From positions 124,001 through 188,000 of the forward strand of contig NZ_BMRY01000002.1 of assembly GCF_014648875.1 (NCBI RefSeq): 64,000 nt of DNA, in the 5' to 3' direction. Below the pieces are notes generated by a model, which worked only from the letters and a program-made list of their open reading frames with translations, searched no databases and had not been told where the DNA came from. The DNA comes from Streptomyces parvus. GTDB lineage: Bacteria; Actinomycetota; Actinomycetes; Streptomycetales; Streptomycetaceae. The translations under genes were made by a program, and so were the position numbers. Of this stretch, positions 27,100-35,428 are shown in pieces (within the stretch, counting starts at the first letter, position 1; every line of letters begins with the position of its first letter).

Positions 27100-28068
27100 G
27101 TGTCCCACGCCTCCGCCGCCACCCCGGCGAGCAGTGCCGCTCCGCGCTCCGGCCCGCACCGCTTCAGCTCCGTCATCAGCCGCATAGCCGAGGAGATGGC
27201 CGCCCGCGACGACCACGGCACGCCCGCCGACTACATCCCGATGCTCGCGGGCGTCGACCCCCGGCGCTTCGGCATGGCCGTCGCCGAGCCGGACGGGACG
27301 GTGTACGGGGTCGGGGACTGGCGGCAACCGTTCTCGACGCAGTCCATCTCCAAGGTCTTCGCGCTGGCCCTGGCGCTCTCCCTGGACGGTGAGCGGATCT
27401 GGCGGGGCGTGGGCCGTGAGCCGTCGGGCAATCCCTTCAACTCCCTGGTGCAGTTGGAGTACGAGAACGGGATCCCCCGCAACCCGTTCATCAACGCCGG
27501 TGCCCTGGTGGTGACCGACCGGCTCCAGGCGCTGACCGGGGACGCCGCCGGGCAGGTGCGGGAGCTGCTGCGCAAGGAGAGCGGCAACCCCGCCATCGAC
27601 TTCGTACCGGAGGTCGCCGGGTCCGAAGCGGCCCACGGCGACCGCAACGCCGCGCTGGCCCACTTCATGGCCTCCTACGGCAACGTCACGCTTCCGGTCC
27701 CCGAACTGCTCGCCGCCTACTTCCGCCAGTGCTCGATCGAGGCGTCCTGCGCGGACCTGGCCCTCTCGGCCGGGTTCCTCGCCCGGCACGGCGTCCGGGC
27801 CGACGGTTCCGCGCTGCTGACCCGCAGCCAGGCCAAGCAGGTCAACGCGGTCATGCTCACCTGCGGTACGTACGACGCGGCCGGGGAGTTCGCCTACCGG
27901 GTGGGACTGCCGGGCAAGAGCGGCGTCGGCGGCGGGATCATCGCCGTCGTCCCCGGGGTGTGCACCCTGTGCGTGTGGAGCCCGGGGCTCGACCGGCGCG
28001 GCAACTCGGTGGCGGGCGTGGCGGCGCTCGACCGGTTCACCACGCTCACCGGGCTGTCCGTCTTCTGA
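27100..28068 (+). CDS. glsA: Glutaminase A
   Basis: This 322-residue serine-dependent beta-lactamase-like glutaminase converts glutamine to glutamate and ammonia. FSTQSISKVF contains the SxxK catalytic pair, NPFINAGAL carries the substrate-binding Asn, and VMLTCGTYDAAGEFAYRVGLPGKSGVGGG completes the active site. The GTG at 27100 starts a short disordered leader. It is a single gene, 100 bp after rph. Confidence 0.93.
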   Translation: MSHASAATPASSAAPRSGPHRFSSVISRIAEEMAARDDHGTPADYIPMLAGVDPRRFGMAVAEPDGTVYGVGDWRQPFSTQSISKVFALALALSLDGERIWRGVGREPSGNPFNSLVQLEYENGIPRNPFINAGALVVTDRLQALTGDAAGQVRELLRKESGNPAIDFVPEVAGSEAAHGDRNAALAHFMASYGNVTLPVPELLAAYFRQCSIEASCADLALSAGFLARHGVRADGSALLTRSQAKQVNAVMLTCGTYDAAGEFAYRVGLPGKSGVGGGIIAVVPGVCTLCVWSPGLDRRGNSVAGVAALDRFTTLTGLSVF

Positions 28069-28327
28069 GCGGCCTCGGCGGCCTCCGCCGCAGGCTCCGG
28101 CGCGGGGCCACGCGTACGAACGGCGTGGACGCCTGCCTCGTCCCGCGTACGTCCGGCACGCGACACCCCGCCGCAGAGCGAACCCTGCGACTGACACGCA
28201 CAAGCGTACGTTCCGGGGAGCTCCGGCTTCCCGGAACATCTGGGCATACGCCTGTACGTGCGACAGTTGTCGAGCGTGCTCGAACAGGGGCGGGCAGAGG
28301 GCTGACGGAGCGCGACGGGGGCGGACA

Positions 28328-29755
28328 GTGGACCGGGCTGCGTGGGAGCGGGCGAAGCGGCGGCTGCCGTTGCTGCTGATGGCTTCGTCGGGTGCCGGGT
28401 CGGTGGCGATCCTGGTGGCGGCGCTGGTGCTGGTCTTCTGGGGCGGCCACAGTCAGCGGTCCTGGCTGCTCATGGCCTGCGCGGGAGTCGCTGCCGCCGG
28501 AATCGTCCTGCTGGCGGTCCACCGCGCGTGTACGCCCCTGATCACCGGCGACGACGCGGTCCGGCAGGTGCTGGACGAGCCCGTCCCGGGCGGAGCCGCC
28601 GACCACGACACCGCGCGACCACCGGCCGTCCTGCCCCGGCAGCCGGGACGTGTCTCCTACGTGCTGGCCACCGCTGCCGTCGCCACCTGGGCGGTCGTCT
28701 GCGGCTTCGTGCTGGCCATGGCCGACACCGGGGCGCCGCCGGAGATGCGGAGGCTGAAGGAGGCCGGCGCGGTGGTCGACACCCTGCGCGTCACGGGCAC
28801 GGACACAAGGGCGGAGGACGCCGGGGAGCACAAGGGGAAGCCGCGCACGCTGTACAACCAGATGCTGACCTTCGACATGCCGGGGGAGAAGGGGAAGAGG
28901 GCGGACCCGACTCGCGGGCGTCGTTCGGTGTACGCCACGTCGGTCGGCCTCTCCCCGTACGAGGTGGGCGACCGGATACCCGTCATCTACGTCCCGGGCC
29001 GGTCCGACATCGTGGGCTATGTGGGGCCGAGCCGGAAGAACGACGGTGTGCTGGAGGGCTACAACGGGGACGTGGAGCGTCTGTTCGCCGAACGGGCTCT
29101 CTCGGGCAGGCAACTCGGCCTGGCCGTCGTCGCCTGGCTGATCGTCATGGGATTGGCCGTGGTGACCGCAGTGGGTGTCCGCAACGCGAAGACGCTGAGC
29201 CTGCCCGGATCCCGCGCACTGCGTGGCACGTTCCGTTCCGGCCGGATCCGGGGTGCCGGAACGGAACTGCAGCTCAAGGGTGCCGAGGCGGATTTCTCGG
29301 ACATGAGCCCGGCTCTCGAGGGCCGCCACGTGTGGCTCTGCTGGGATGCCCGTAGGGCGAGGGGCCGTCTGAACAAGGCCAAGAACGGGCGCCCGGAGGA
29401 AAAGTGGACGGTCTGTCCCGCGGCGGTCGTCTTCGACAGCGGCCGCGTGGCGTACGGACACGTCGAGATCCACGCGCCGCAGCGGCCCGACCACCTGGGC
29501 GTGGAGGCCGGAGGCGCGGACGCCCCGCTGGACGCGACCCGAGAGGTCCGGATCTGGCAGCCGCACCGCACCTGGCCCCTCACCGTGGGCTGGGGAGTCC
29601 TGGCGAGCCTCGCACTGTCCGTGCTGATCAGCGCCGTGCTCTTCAGCGACCTCGTCCAGGGATTCTTCCCGAGGCTGTTGCTCGGCGTGGCCGGCAGCGC
29701 GGCGCTGGTCCTGGGCGTCGTGCTCCGCATCCCCGGTGGTGGACGAGTCCGATGA
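28328..29755 (+). CDS. Multi-pass membrane protein of unknown function
   Basis: This 475-residue protein has two N-terminal hydrophobic helices (about residues 14-38 and 46-64), a third near 115-135, an extracytoplasmic-like domain with VYATSVGLSPYEVGDRIPVIYVPGRSDIVGY (a DUF3592-like pattern), a helix near 265-285, and two helices at the C-terminus. The GTG at 28328 is used. The 3' end may overlap a convergent small gene that looks broken. The function is unknown. Confidence 0.6.
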   Translation: MDRAAWERAKRRLPLLLMASSGAGSVAILVAALVLVFWGGHSQRSWLLMACAGVAAAGIVLLAVHRACTPLITGDDAVRQVLDEPVPGGAADHDTARPPAVLPRQPGRVSYVLATAAVATWAVVCGFVLAMADTGAPPEMRRLKEAGAVVDTLRVTGTDTRAEDAGEHKGKPRTLYNQMLTFDMPGEKGKRADPTRGRRSVYATSVGLSPYEVGDRIPVIYVPGRSDIVGYVGPSRKNDGVLEGYNGDVERLFAERALSGRQLGLAVVAWLIVMGLAVVTAVGVRNAKTLSLPGSRALRGTFRSGRIRGAGTELQLKGAEADFSDMSPALEGRHVWLCWDARRARGRLNKAKNGRPEEKWTVCPAAVVFDSGRVAYGHVEIHAPQRPDHLGVEAGGADAPLDATREVRIWQPHRTWPLTVGWGVLASLALSVLISAVLFSDLVQGFFPRLLLGVAGSAALVLGVVLRIPGGGRVR

Positions 29756-30079
29756 TCAGGGCGTAACCGGCGGAGGCCGCGAGCCCCCAGGCGGAGATCG
29801 CCTTGCCGCCGGGGTGCAGGATGACGATGCCCAGGAGCGCCGGCGGTGCGGCCCCGAGGACGGCGACCCCGGTGCACCGGAACGCCACCAGACCGTCCGC
29901 CCGCTTCCGCGGGGCGGGGTCCGCCTGGCCGGCGGTGCGACCCCGAGGACGGCGACCCCGGTGCACCAGAACGCCACCAGGCCGTCCGCCCGCTTCCGCG
30001 GGGCGGGTCCGCCTTCACCTCTGCCGGGGCCTCGTACCCGACGGCGCCGTCGCAGCGCCGCCGCGGCCCGGCCCGCCAC
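29643..30079 (-). pseudogene. Small membrane-protein gene disrupted by an 89-bp tandem duplication
   Basis: Minus-strand reading from GTG 30079 gives MAGRAAAALRRRRRVRG and later APRKRADGLVAFWCTGVAVLG. In a different frame after the first repeat copy come LVAFRCTGVAVLGAAPP, ALLGIVILHPGGKAISAWG and LAASAGYALIIGLVHHRG. The two halves join in one frame if one copy of the 89-bp unit is removed, so an original small two-helix protein was probably broken by the duplication (89 is not a multiple of 3). Its 3' end would overlap the upstream convergent gene. Confidence 0.45.
29842..30014. repeat. Tandem direct repeat, 89-bp period
   Basis: Unit 1 is 29842-29930 and unit 2 is 29931-30014. They differ at three substitutions and one base deletion over the shared 84 bases. 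The repeat lies in the otherwise gene-free stretch between 29755 and dus. Confidence 0.85.
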
Positions 30080-30106
30080 CCGTCCGGCGTACGCGACAAT
30101 GGAGCA

Positions 30107-31255
30107 ATGACCACGCTCGCCCCCGCCCTCCCGCAGCTCCGTATCGGCCCGCACACCGTGCAGCCGCCGGTCGTGCTGGCCCCGATGGCCGGTATCACCA
30201 ACGCCCCCTTCCGGACGCTGTGCCGGGAGTTCTCCGGGGGCAAGGGGCTGTTCGTCAGCGAGATGATCACCACGCGGGCGCTGGTCGAGCGCAACGAGAA
30301 GACCATGCAGCTCATCCACTTCGACGCGACCGAGACGCCGCGCTCGATCCAGCTGTACGGAGTGGACCCGGTCACCGTCGGCAAGGCCGTCCGCATGATC
30401 GTGGACGAGAATCTCGCCGACCACATCGACCTCAACTTCGGGTGCCCGGTCCCCAAGGTCACCCGCAAGGGCGGCGGCTCCGCGCTCCCGTACAAGCGGC
30501 CCCTGCTGCGGGCCATCCTGCGGGAAGCCGTCTCGGGCGCCGGGGACCTCCCCGTCACCATCAAGATGCGCAAGGGCATCGACGACGACCACCTCACCTT
30601 CCTCGACGCCGGGCGCATCGCCGTCGAGGAGGGCGTGACCGCCGTCGCCCTGCACGGGCGCACCACCGCCCAGCACTACGGCGGCACCGCCGACTGGGAC
30701 GCCATCGCCCGGCTCAAGGAGCACGTCCCGGAGATCCCTGTCCTCGGCAACGGCGACATCTGGTGCGCCGACGACGCCCTGCGGATGATGCGCGAGACCG
30801 GCTGCGACGGCGTGGTCGTCGGGCGCGGGTGCCTGGGGCGGCCCTGGCTCTTCGCCGATCTGGTCAGCGCCATGGAGGGGCGCGGCGAACGGCACGCGCC
30901 CACCCTGCGCGAGGTCGCCGAGGTCATGGTGCGCCACGCCACGCTGCTCGGGGAGTGGATCGGCGACGAGGCGCGGGGCGTCATCGACTTCCGCAAGCAC
31001 GTCGCCTGGTATCTCAAGGGCTTCGCGGTCGGCTCCGAGATGCGCAAGAAGCTCGCCGTCACCTCCTCCCTGGAGGAGTTGGGCGGCCAGCTGCACGAGC
31101 TGGACCTCGACCAGCCCTGGCCCGACGGCGCCGACGGGCCCCGCGGACGGACCTCCGGCAACAACCGGGTCGTCCTCCCGGACGGCTGGCTCAAGGACCC
31201 GTACGACTGCTCGGGCGTCAGCGCCGACGCGGAGCTGGACACCTCCGGCGGCTGA
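30107..31255 (+). CDS. dus: tRNA-dihydrouridine synthase
   Basis: This 382-residue FMN enzyme of the DusB group reduces uridines in tRNA. VVLAPMAGITNAPFR binds FMN. FGCPVPKVTRKGGGSAL holds the catalytic Cys and the RK.GGGSAL signature. GNGDIWCADDALRMM and GRGCLGRPWLF complete the phosphate-binding site. The C-terminal helical domain recognises tRNA. ATG at 30107 starts the conserved part although the frame is open much further upstream through the repeat region. Confidence 0.93.
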   Translation: MTTLAPALPQLRIGPHTVQPPVVLAPMAGITNAPFRTLCREFSGGKGLFVSEMITTRALVERNEKTMQLIHFDATETPRSIQLYGVDPVTVGKAVRMIVDENLADHIDLNFGCPVPKVTRKGGGSALPYKRPLLRAILREAVSGAGDLPVTIKMRKGIDDDHLTFLDAGRIAVEEGVTAVALHGRTTAQHYGGTADWDAIARLKEHVPEIPVLGNGDIWCADDALRMMRETGCDGVVVGRGCLGRPWLFADLVSAMEGRGERHAPTLREVAEVMVRHATLLGEWIGDEARGVIDFRKHVAWYLKGFAVGSEMRKKLAVTSSLEELGGQLHELDLDQPWPDGADGPRGRTSGNNRVVLPDGWLKDPYDCSGVSADAELDTSGG

Positions 31256-31272
31256 AGCGGTACGGGAGTGGC

Positions 31273-32081
31273 TCACCCCGCCGTGCCCGGCCCCGCCCGC
31301 CGCTCCAACGGCGCAGCCGCCGTGCTGTTCATCACGGTGAAGACGACGCTGCCCGCCCGGTAGCGGTCGTCCGTCCACTCGATGGCCCGGCCCGCCGCCG
31401 TGTACGTCAGGTGGCGCCGGCGCAGCAGCGGGCCGGCCCGGCGGATCCGTAGCAGCCGGGCGTCCTCGCTGCCCGCCGCCACCGCGTCGATCAGGTGCTC
31501 GCCGCAGCGCGCCACGATGTCCGCTTCCTCGGCGATGCTGTCCATGATCGAGACGCAGTCCTCGGGCAGCGCCCGGACCACCGGGGCCACCCAGTCCGCG
31601 TACACCGTCCGCTCCACCATCACTGGCTCGCCGTCCAGGTGCCGAAGCCACAGGACGAACAGGACCTCGCTGCCCGGCCCGACGTCCAGGCGGGCCGCCT
31701 CCTCCTCGGTCGCGGGGCGCGTGGTCCGGGTCAGGATGCGGCCGGTGACCTGCAGCCCGTCGCCCGCGCCCACTGCGCGAAGCTGTTGAGCTGCTCGAAA
31801 CTCTGGCGGCGCTCCTGGCGCAGGACCGTCCGGCGCGCCCCTTGCCGGGAGCCGATCAGGCCCTACGAGGCCAGCAGCGCCACCGCTTGGCGGACCGTGC
31901 CGCGCGAGGCCCCCCACTCTGCGGCGAGGTCGCTCTCGGACGGCAGCCGGGAGCCCGGCGGGTGGACGCCGCCCCGGATCGCCTGCCGGAGCGACTCGGC
32001 GATCTCCTCGTAGCGTGAACGGCCCACGCGCCCCCGTTGGTCAGTGCCTCCGAGCTGTGCACAGTTGTCTGTCCGGGGCAT
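31273..32081 (-). pseudogene. GntR-family regulator, broken by a stop codon and a frameshift
   Basis: The N-terminal winged helix (YEEIAESLRQAIRGGVHPPG, LPSESDLAAEWGASRGTVRQA) begins at ATG 32081 and stops after ALLAS at TAG 31863-31865, where related proteins read ALLASEGLIGSRQGARR. After the TAG the same frame continues GLIGSRQGARRTVLRQERRQ and SFEQLNSFAQWARA. A one-base shift near 31760 then leads into an intact UTRA effector domain (LQVTGRILTRTTRP ... VMVERTVYADWVAPVVR ... IEWTDDRYRAGSVVF) ending at 31273. It is divergent from the ABC operon it presumably controlled. Confidence 0.75.
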
Positions 32082-32241
32082 GGATCGGTTCTCACCTCAG
32101 CCCTTCCTCCGAGCCCCGCCGAGCACGGCTTCCGTACCTGCAATAACCCCGATATCACCGGATTCCTCTTCCTCGGCTCTTGCGGCACCGGTCATCGGGC
32201 GTTAACTCCTCGGACACCTGGGCCGGGCGAACTGATGCCAG

Positions 32242-32255
32242 CTTGTATGAACAAG
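32242..32255. promoter_or_regulatory. Possible GntR-type operator before ABC operon
   Basis: CTTGT-ATGA-ACAAG is a perfect 5-bp inverted repeat 31 bp before the start of the binding-protein gene, in the spacer shared with the broken GntR gene. HutC-type GntR regulators bind similar T/A-centred repeats. Confidence 0.4.
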
Positions 32256-32286
32256 TGGCCCTCACTTCGCTCCCGGGAGACAGACC

Positions 32287-33465
32287 GTGCACAGAGCCCG
32301 ACCCCGCCCCCTCACGCGTGCCAACGGCCGTGCCGTTGCCGCTCTCGCCCTCTCCACCGCCGCACTCACCGCACTTACCGCGTGCGGCGCCGCGCCCGAG
32401 GAAAAGGCCGCCACCGGGGTGAACGGGGTGAAGTCGACCGAGGCGACTTCGGTCGCCGACTTCGGCGGGATGGAGAAGCTGGTCGCCGCCGCCGAGAAGG
32501 AGGGCGAGCTGAACGTGATCGCCCTTCCGCCGGACTGGGCGAACTACGGCGAGATCATCAAGGCGTTCCAGGCGAAGTACAAGGTCAGGATCAAGAGCGA
32601 GACCCCCGACGCCTCCAGCTCCGACGAGATAGCCGCCGTCAAGTCCCGCAAGGGCCAGAAGCGCGCCCCCGACGTCCTCGACCTCGGCATCGCCTTCGCC
32701 CGCAGCGGTGCCGCCGAGAACCTCTTTGCCCCGTACAAGGTCACCGCCTGGGACCGGATCCCCGACAGCCAGAAGGACGCCGACGGCCGCTGGTACAACG
32801 ACTACGGCGGCTACGTCTCCATCGGCTGCGACGCCGCCCGCATCGCCACCTGCCCCGAAACCTTCGCCGATCTGCTCAAGCCCGAGTACAAGGGGAAGGT
32901 CGCGCTCAACGGCAACCCGACCAAGTCCGGCTCCGCGTTCGGCGGCGTGTACGCGGCCTCCCTCGCCAACAAGGGCTCGTTCGGCGACATCCAGCCCGGC
33001 ATCGACTTCTTCGGCAAGCTGAAGAAGAGCGGCAACTTCATCCCCGTCGAGTCCACCCCGGCCACCGTCGAGAAGGGCGAGACGCCCATCAGCATCGACT
33101 GGGACTACCTGAACGCCGGGTACGCCGACCAGTTCAAGGGCAAGGGCGTCGACTGGAAGGTCTCCGTGCCGACCGACGGCGTGTACGCCCAGTTCTACTC
33201 GCAGGCCATCAACAAGGACGCCCCGCACCCGGCCGCCGCCCGCCTGTGGATGGAGTACCTCTACAGCGCCGAGGGCCAGAACCTCTGGCTCAAGGGGTAC
33301 GCCCGCCCCGTGCTGCTGCCCGCCATGACCGAGGACGGCACCGCCGACAAGACCTTCGTCGCCAAGCTGCCGAAGGTCGAAGGCACCCCGGCGTTCCCCA
33401 GCTCCGAGGAGCTGGACGAGGCCAACGCCACCCTCGCCGAGAACTGGGACAAGGCCGTCTCCTGA
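32287..33465 (+). CDS. ABC transporter substrate-binding lipoprotein (2-aminoethylphosphonate/polyamine/iron type)
   Basis: This 392-residue lipoprotein starts with GTG (MHRARPRPLTRANGRAVAALA) and has lipobox LTAC near residue 34. The mature part belongs to the extracellular solute-binding family 1/6 group (KEGELNVIALPPDWANYGEII, DVLDLGIAFARSGAAENLFAPYKV, SPATVEKGETPISIDWDYLNAGYA). The operon plan (GntR regulator, binding protein, two permeases, ATPase, HAD phosphatase) resembles phosphonate (PhnSTUV) uptake loci, but no phosphonate-specific enzyme is present, so the substrate is open. GGGAGA precedes the start. Its stop overlaps the next gene (TGATG). Confidence 0.8.
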   Translation: MHRARPRPLTRANGRAVAALALSTAALTALTACGAAPEEKAATGVNGVKSTEATSVADFGGMEKLVAAAEKEGELNVIALPPDWANYGEIIKAFQAKYKVRIKSETPDASSSDEIAAVKSRKGQKRAPDVLDLGIAFARSGAAENLFAPYKVTAWDRIPDSQKDADGRWYNDYGGYVSIGCDAARIATCPETFADLLKPEYKGKVALNGNPTKSGSAFGGVYAASLANKGSFGDIQPGIDFFGKLKKSGNFIPVESTPATVEKGETPISIDWDYLNAGYADQFKGKGVDWKVSVPTDGVYAQFYSQAINKDAPHPAAARLWMEYLYSAEGQNLWLKGYARPVLLPAMTEDGTADKTFVAKLPKVEGTPAFPSSEELDEANATLAENWDKAVS

Positions 33466-34379
33466 TGACCGTCCCGCACCCGTCCGCCGCCCCGGGTCCC
33501 GGGGCGGCCACCGAGCAGGGCGGCGGCCGGGCCCGCCGCCGCCCGTCCCGCGTCTGGCTCGGCGCGCTCCCGCTGCTCGTCTTCGCCGGGCTCTGTTTCG
33601 GACTGCCCGCCGGGGCCCTGCTGTACGGGGCGTTCACGCGCACCGATCCGGTCGCCGGGACCACCGAGTTCACCGGCGAGCACCTCTCGCGTTCGCTCCA
33701 GGGGCCCTACCTCACCTCGCTCACCGGCAGCGTCCAGCTCTCCGCGCTGACCGCCGCCCTCGCCACCGTGCTCGGGGTGCTCATCGCCCAGGCCGTCGTC
33801 ACCTCCCGGCGCGGCGCCCTGCGCGGCGCGGTCCTCACCGCCTCCGGGGTGCTCGCCAACTTCGGCGGGATCCCGCTCGCCTTCGCCTTCGTCGCGACCC
33901 TCGGCATCTCCGGGGTCGTCACGGAGCTCGGGCACCTGGACGCCCTCGGCTGGAACCTCTACTCCTTCACCGGGCTCACCGTCATCTACCTCTACTTCCT
34001 CGTCCCGCTCATGGTCCTCGTCGTCGTCCCCGCGCTGGACGGACTGCGCCCCCAGTGGCGCGAGGCGGCGCTCAGCACCGGGGCCTCCACCGGGCAGTTC
34101 TGGCGCCACGTCGGCCTGCCCGTCCTCGCGCCCTCGCTGCTCGGCGGGTTCGTCCTGCTCTTCGGCAGCGCCTTCGCCGCGCACGCCACCGCCGCCGCCC
34201 TCGTCGGCGGCTCCGTCCCGCTGGTCACCCTGAAGATCGCCGACGCCCTCTCGGGCAACGTCCTGGTCGGCCAGGAGAACGTGGCCCTGGCGCTCAGCCT
34301 CGACATGATCGTGATCGCCGGACTGGTGATGGCCGTCTACCTGCCCCTCCAGCGACGGAGTTCCCGATGGCTGCGCTGA
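33465..34379 (+). CDS. ABC transporter permease 1
   Basis: This 304-residue membrane permease has six hydrophobic helices after a disordered N-terminus. The EAA-like loop (EAALSTGASTGQFWRHVGLPVLAPS) fits the binding-protein-dependent permease family. The ATG overlaps the stop of the binding-protein gene by one base, and its 3' end overlaps permease 2 by 13 bases. It forms the channel with permease 2. Confidence 0.85.
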   Translation: MTVPHPSAAPGPGAATEQGGGRARRRPSRVWLGALPLLVFAGLCFGLPAGALLYGAFTRTDPVAGTTEFTGEHLSRSLQGPYLTSLTGSVQLSALTAALATVLGVLIAQAVVTSRRGALRGAVLTASGVLANFGGIPLAFAFVATLGISGVVTELGHLDALGWNLYSFTGLTVIYLYFLVPLMVLVVVPALDGLRPQWREAALSTGASTGQFWRHVGLPVLAPSLLGGFVLLFGSAFAAHATAAALVGGSVPLVTLKIADALSGNVLVGQENVALALSLDMIVIAGLVMAVYLPLQRRSSRWLR

Positions 34380-35422
34380 CCCCCGTCTCCCTTTCTCCTG
34401 ACTCCACGTCCCCTGACTCCACGTCCCCGGTTTCCCCGGGCGCCGTGCCCGTCACGGCCCGACGCCGCCGGCCCCGTTACTGGCGCGGGGCCGTGCTCAC
34501 CGTCGCCGGGCTGTACTTCCTCACCCCGCTGATCTCCTCGTTCGTCTTCACCGTCCATGTGCCGGGGCAGGGACTCACCTTCGCCGCGTACAGCGGGATC
34601 CTGTCGGCCGACGGCTTCACCGAGAGCCTCTTCCTCTCGCTCTCCCTCGCCGCCGCCACCATCGCGCTCGCCCTGCTGCTCGTCGTACCCGCCCTGGTCG
34701 CGGTCCGGCTCGGGCCGCCCCGGCTGCGCGCCGTCGTCGAGATCGTCTGCATGCTGCCGCTGGTGGTGCCGCCGATCGCGCTGGTCACCGGGATCGCCAC
34801 GGTGCTGCGCTGGGGGCCCGACCACTTCTCCCGCACGCCGCTCTACCAGACCTTCCTCGCCGTGCAGAACGAGTCGTTCCCGGTGGTGCTGGTCCTCGCT
34901 TACACCGTGCTGGCGCTGCCGTTCGTGCACCGCTCGCTGGACGCGGGGCTCCGCGCGGTCGACGTGCCCACGCTGGTGGAGGCGGCCCGGAACTGCGGGG
35001 CCGGGCGGCTGTACGTGATCCTCCGCGTCATCCTGCCCAATCTGCGCTCCTCGCTCGCCGGGGCCTCCTTCCTCACCCTGGCCCTGGTGCTCGGCGAGTA
35101 CACCGTCGCCTCTCTGCTGGGCTTCCGGCCGTTCGCGGTGTGGATCGTCTCCGTCTCCGGCGCCGAGGCCCGGATGTCGGTCGCGGTGTCCCTGCTCTCC
35201 CTGCTGATCACCTGGGCCCTGCTGCTCGTTCTCTCCCGGGCCGGAAGCGGCCCGGCGGCCGGGGCACCGGCCGCCGGTGCCACCTCAGGAGGAGCCGCCG
35301 CTTCAGCCGCAGCCGCCGCCTCCGGTGCCACCTCAGGACCCGCCGCTTCAGCAGCCGCCGCCGCCTCCGGAACCGCCACCACCGCGTCCGCCGCCCCCAC
35401 CCCCGTACCCGGCAAGGAGTAG
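34367..35422 (+). CDS. ABC transporter permease 2 with Ala-rich repetitive tail
   Basis: This 351-residue permease has six helices. The EAA loop (VEAARNCGAGRLYVILRVILPN) is the binding-protein-dependent permease signature. The N-terminus has two copies of a Pro/Asp/Ser/Thr unit (SPDSTS). After the last helix a tail of about 50 residues is almost only Ala, Gly, Ser and Thr, built from two DNA repeats of 48 and 45 bp (35276-35368). GGAG lies ahead of the ATG. The tail is unlikely to be needed for transport. Confidence 0.85.
   Translation: MAALTPVSLSPDSTSPDSTSPVSPGAVPVTARRRRPRYWRGAVLTVAGLYFLTPLISSFVFTVHVPGQGLTFAAYSGILSADGFTESLFLSLSLAAATIALALLLVVPALVAVRLGPPRLRAVVEIVCMLPLVVPPIALVTGIATVLRWGPDHFSRTPLYQTFLAVQNESFPVVLVLAYTVLALPFVHRSLDAGLRAVDVPTLVEAARNCGAGRLYVILRVILPNLRSSLAGASFLTLALVLGEYTVASLLGFRPFAVWIVSVSGAEARMSVAVSLLSLLITWALLLVLSRAGSGPAAGAPAAGATSGGAAASAAAAASGATSGPAASAAAAASGTATTASAAPTPVPGKE
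35276..35368 (+). repeat. In-frame direct repeat in the permease tail
   Basis: Two copies (35276-35323 and 35324-35368) begin GGTGCCACCTCAGGA and end GCCGCCGCCTCC. Lengths of 48 and 45 bp keep the frame, giving GATSGGAAASAAAAAS and GATSGPAASAAAAAS. Confidence 0.8.
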
Positions 35423-35428
35423 CCGCCC

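Noticed and set aside
24273..27221. 982-codon antisense frame over rph
   Set aside because: It is a GC-driven shadow of rph with no start context or domain signal.
30107..31255. Start of dus further upstream at 29846
   Set aside because: The extension runs through the 89-bp repeat and lacks conserved residues. The conserved protein starts at ATG 30107.
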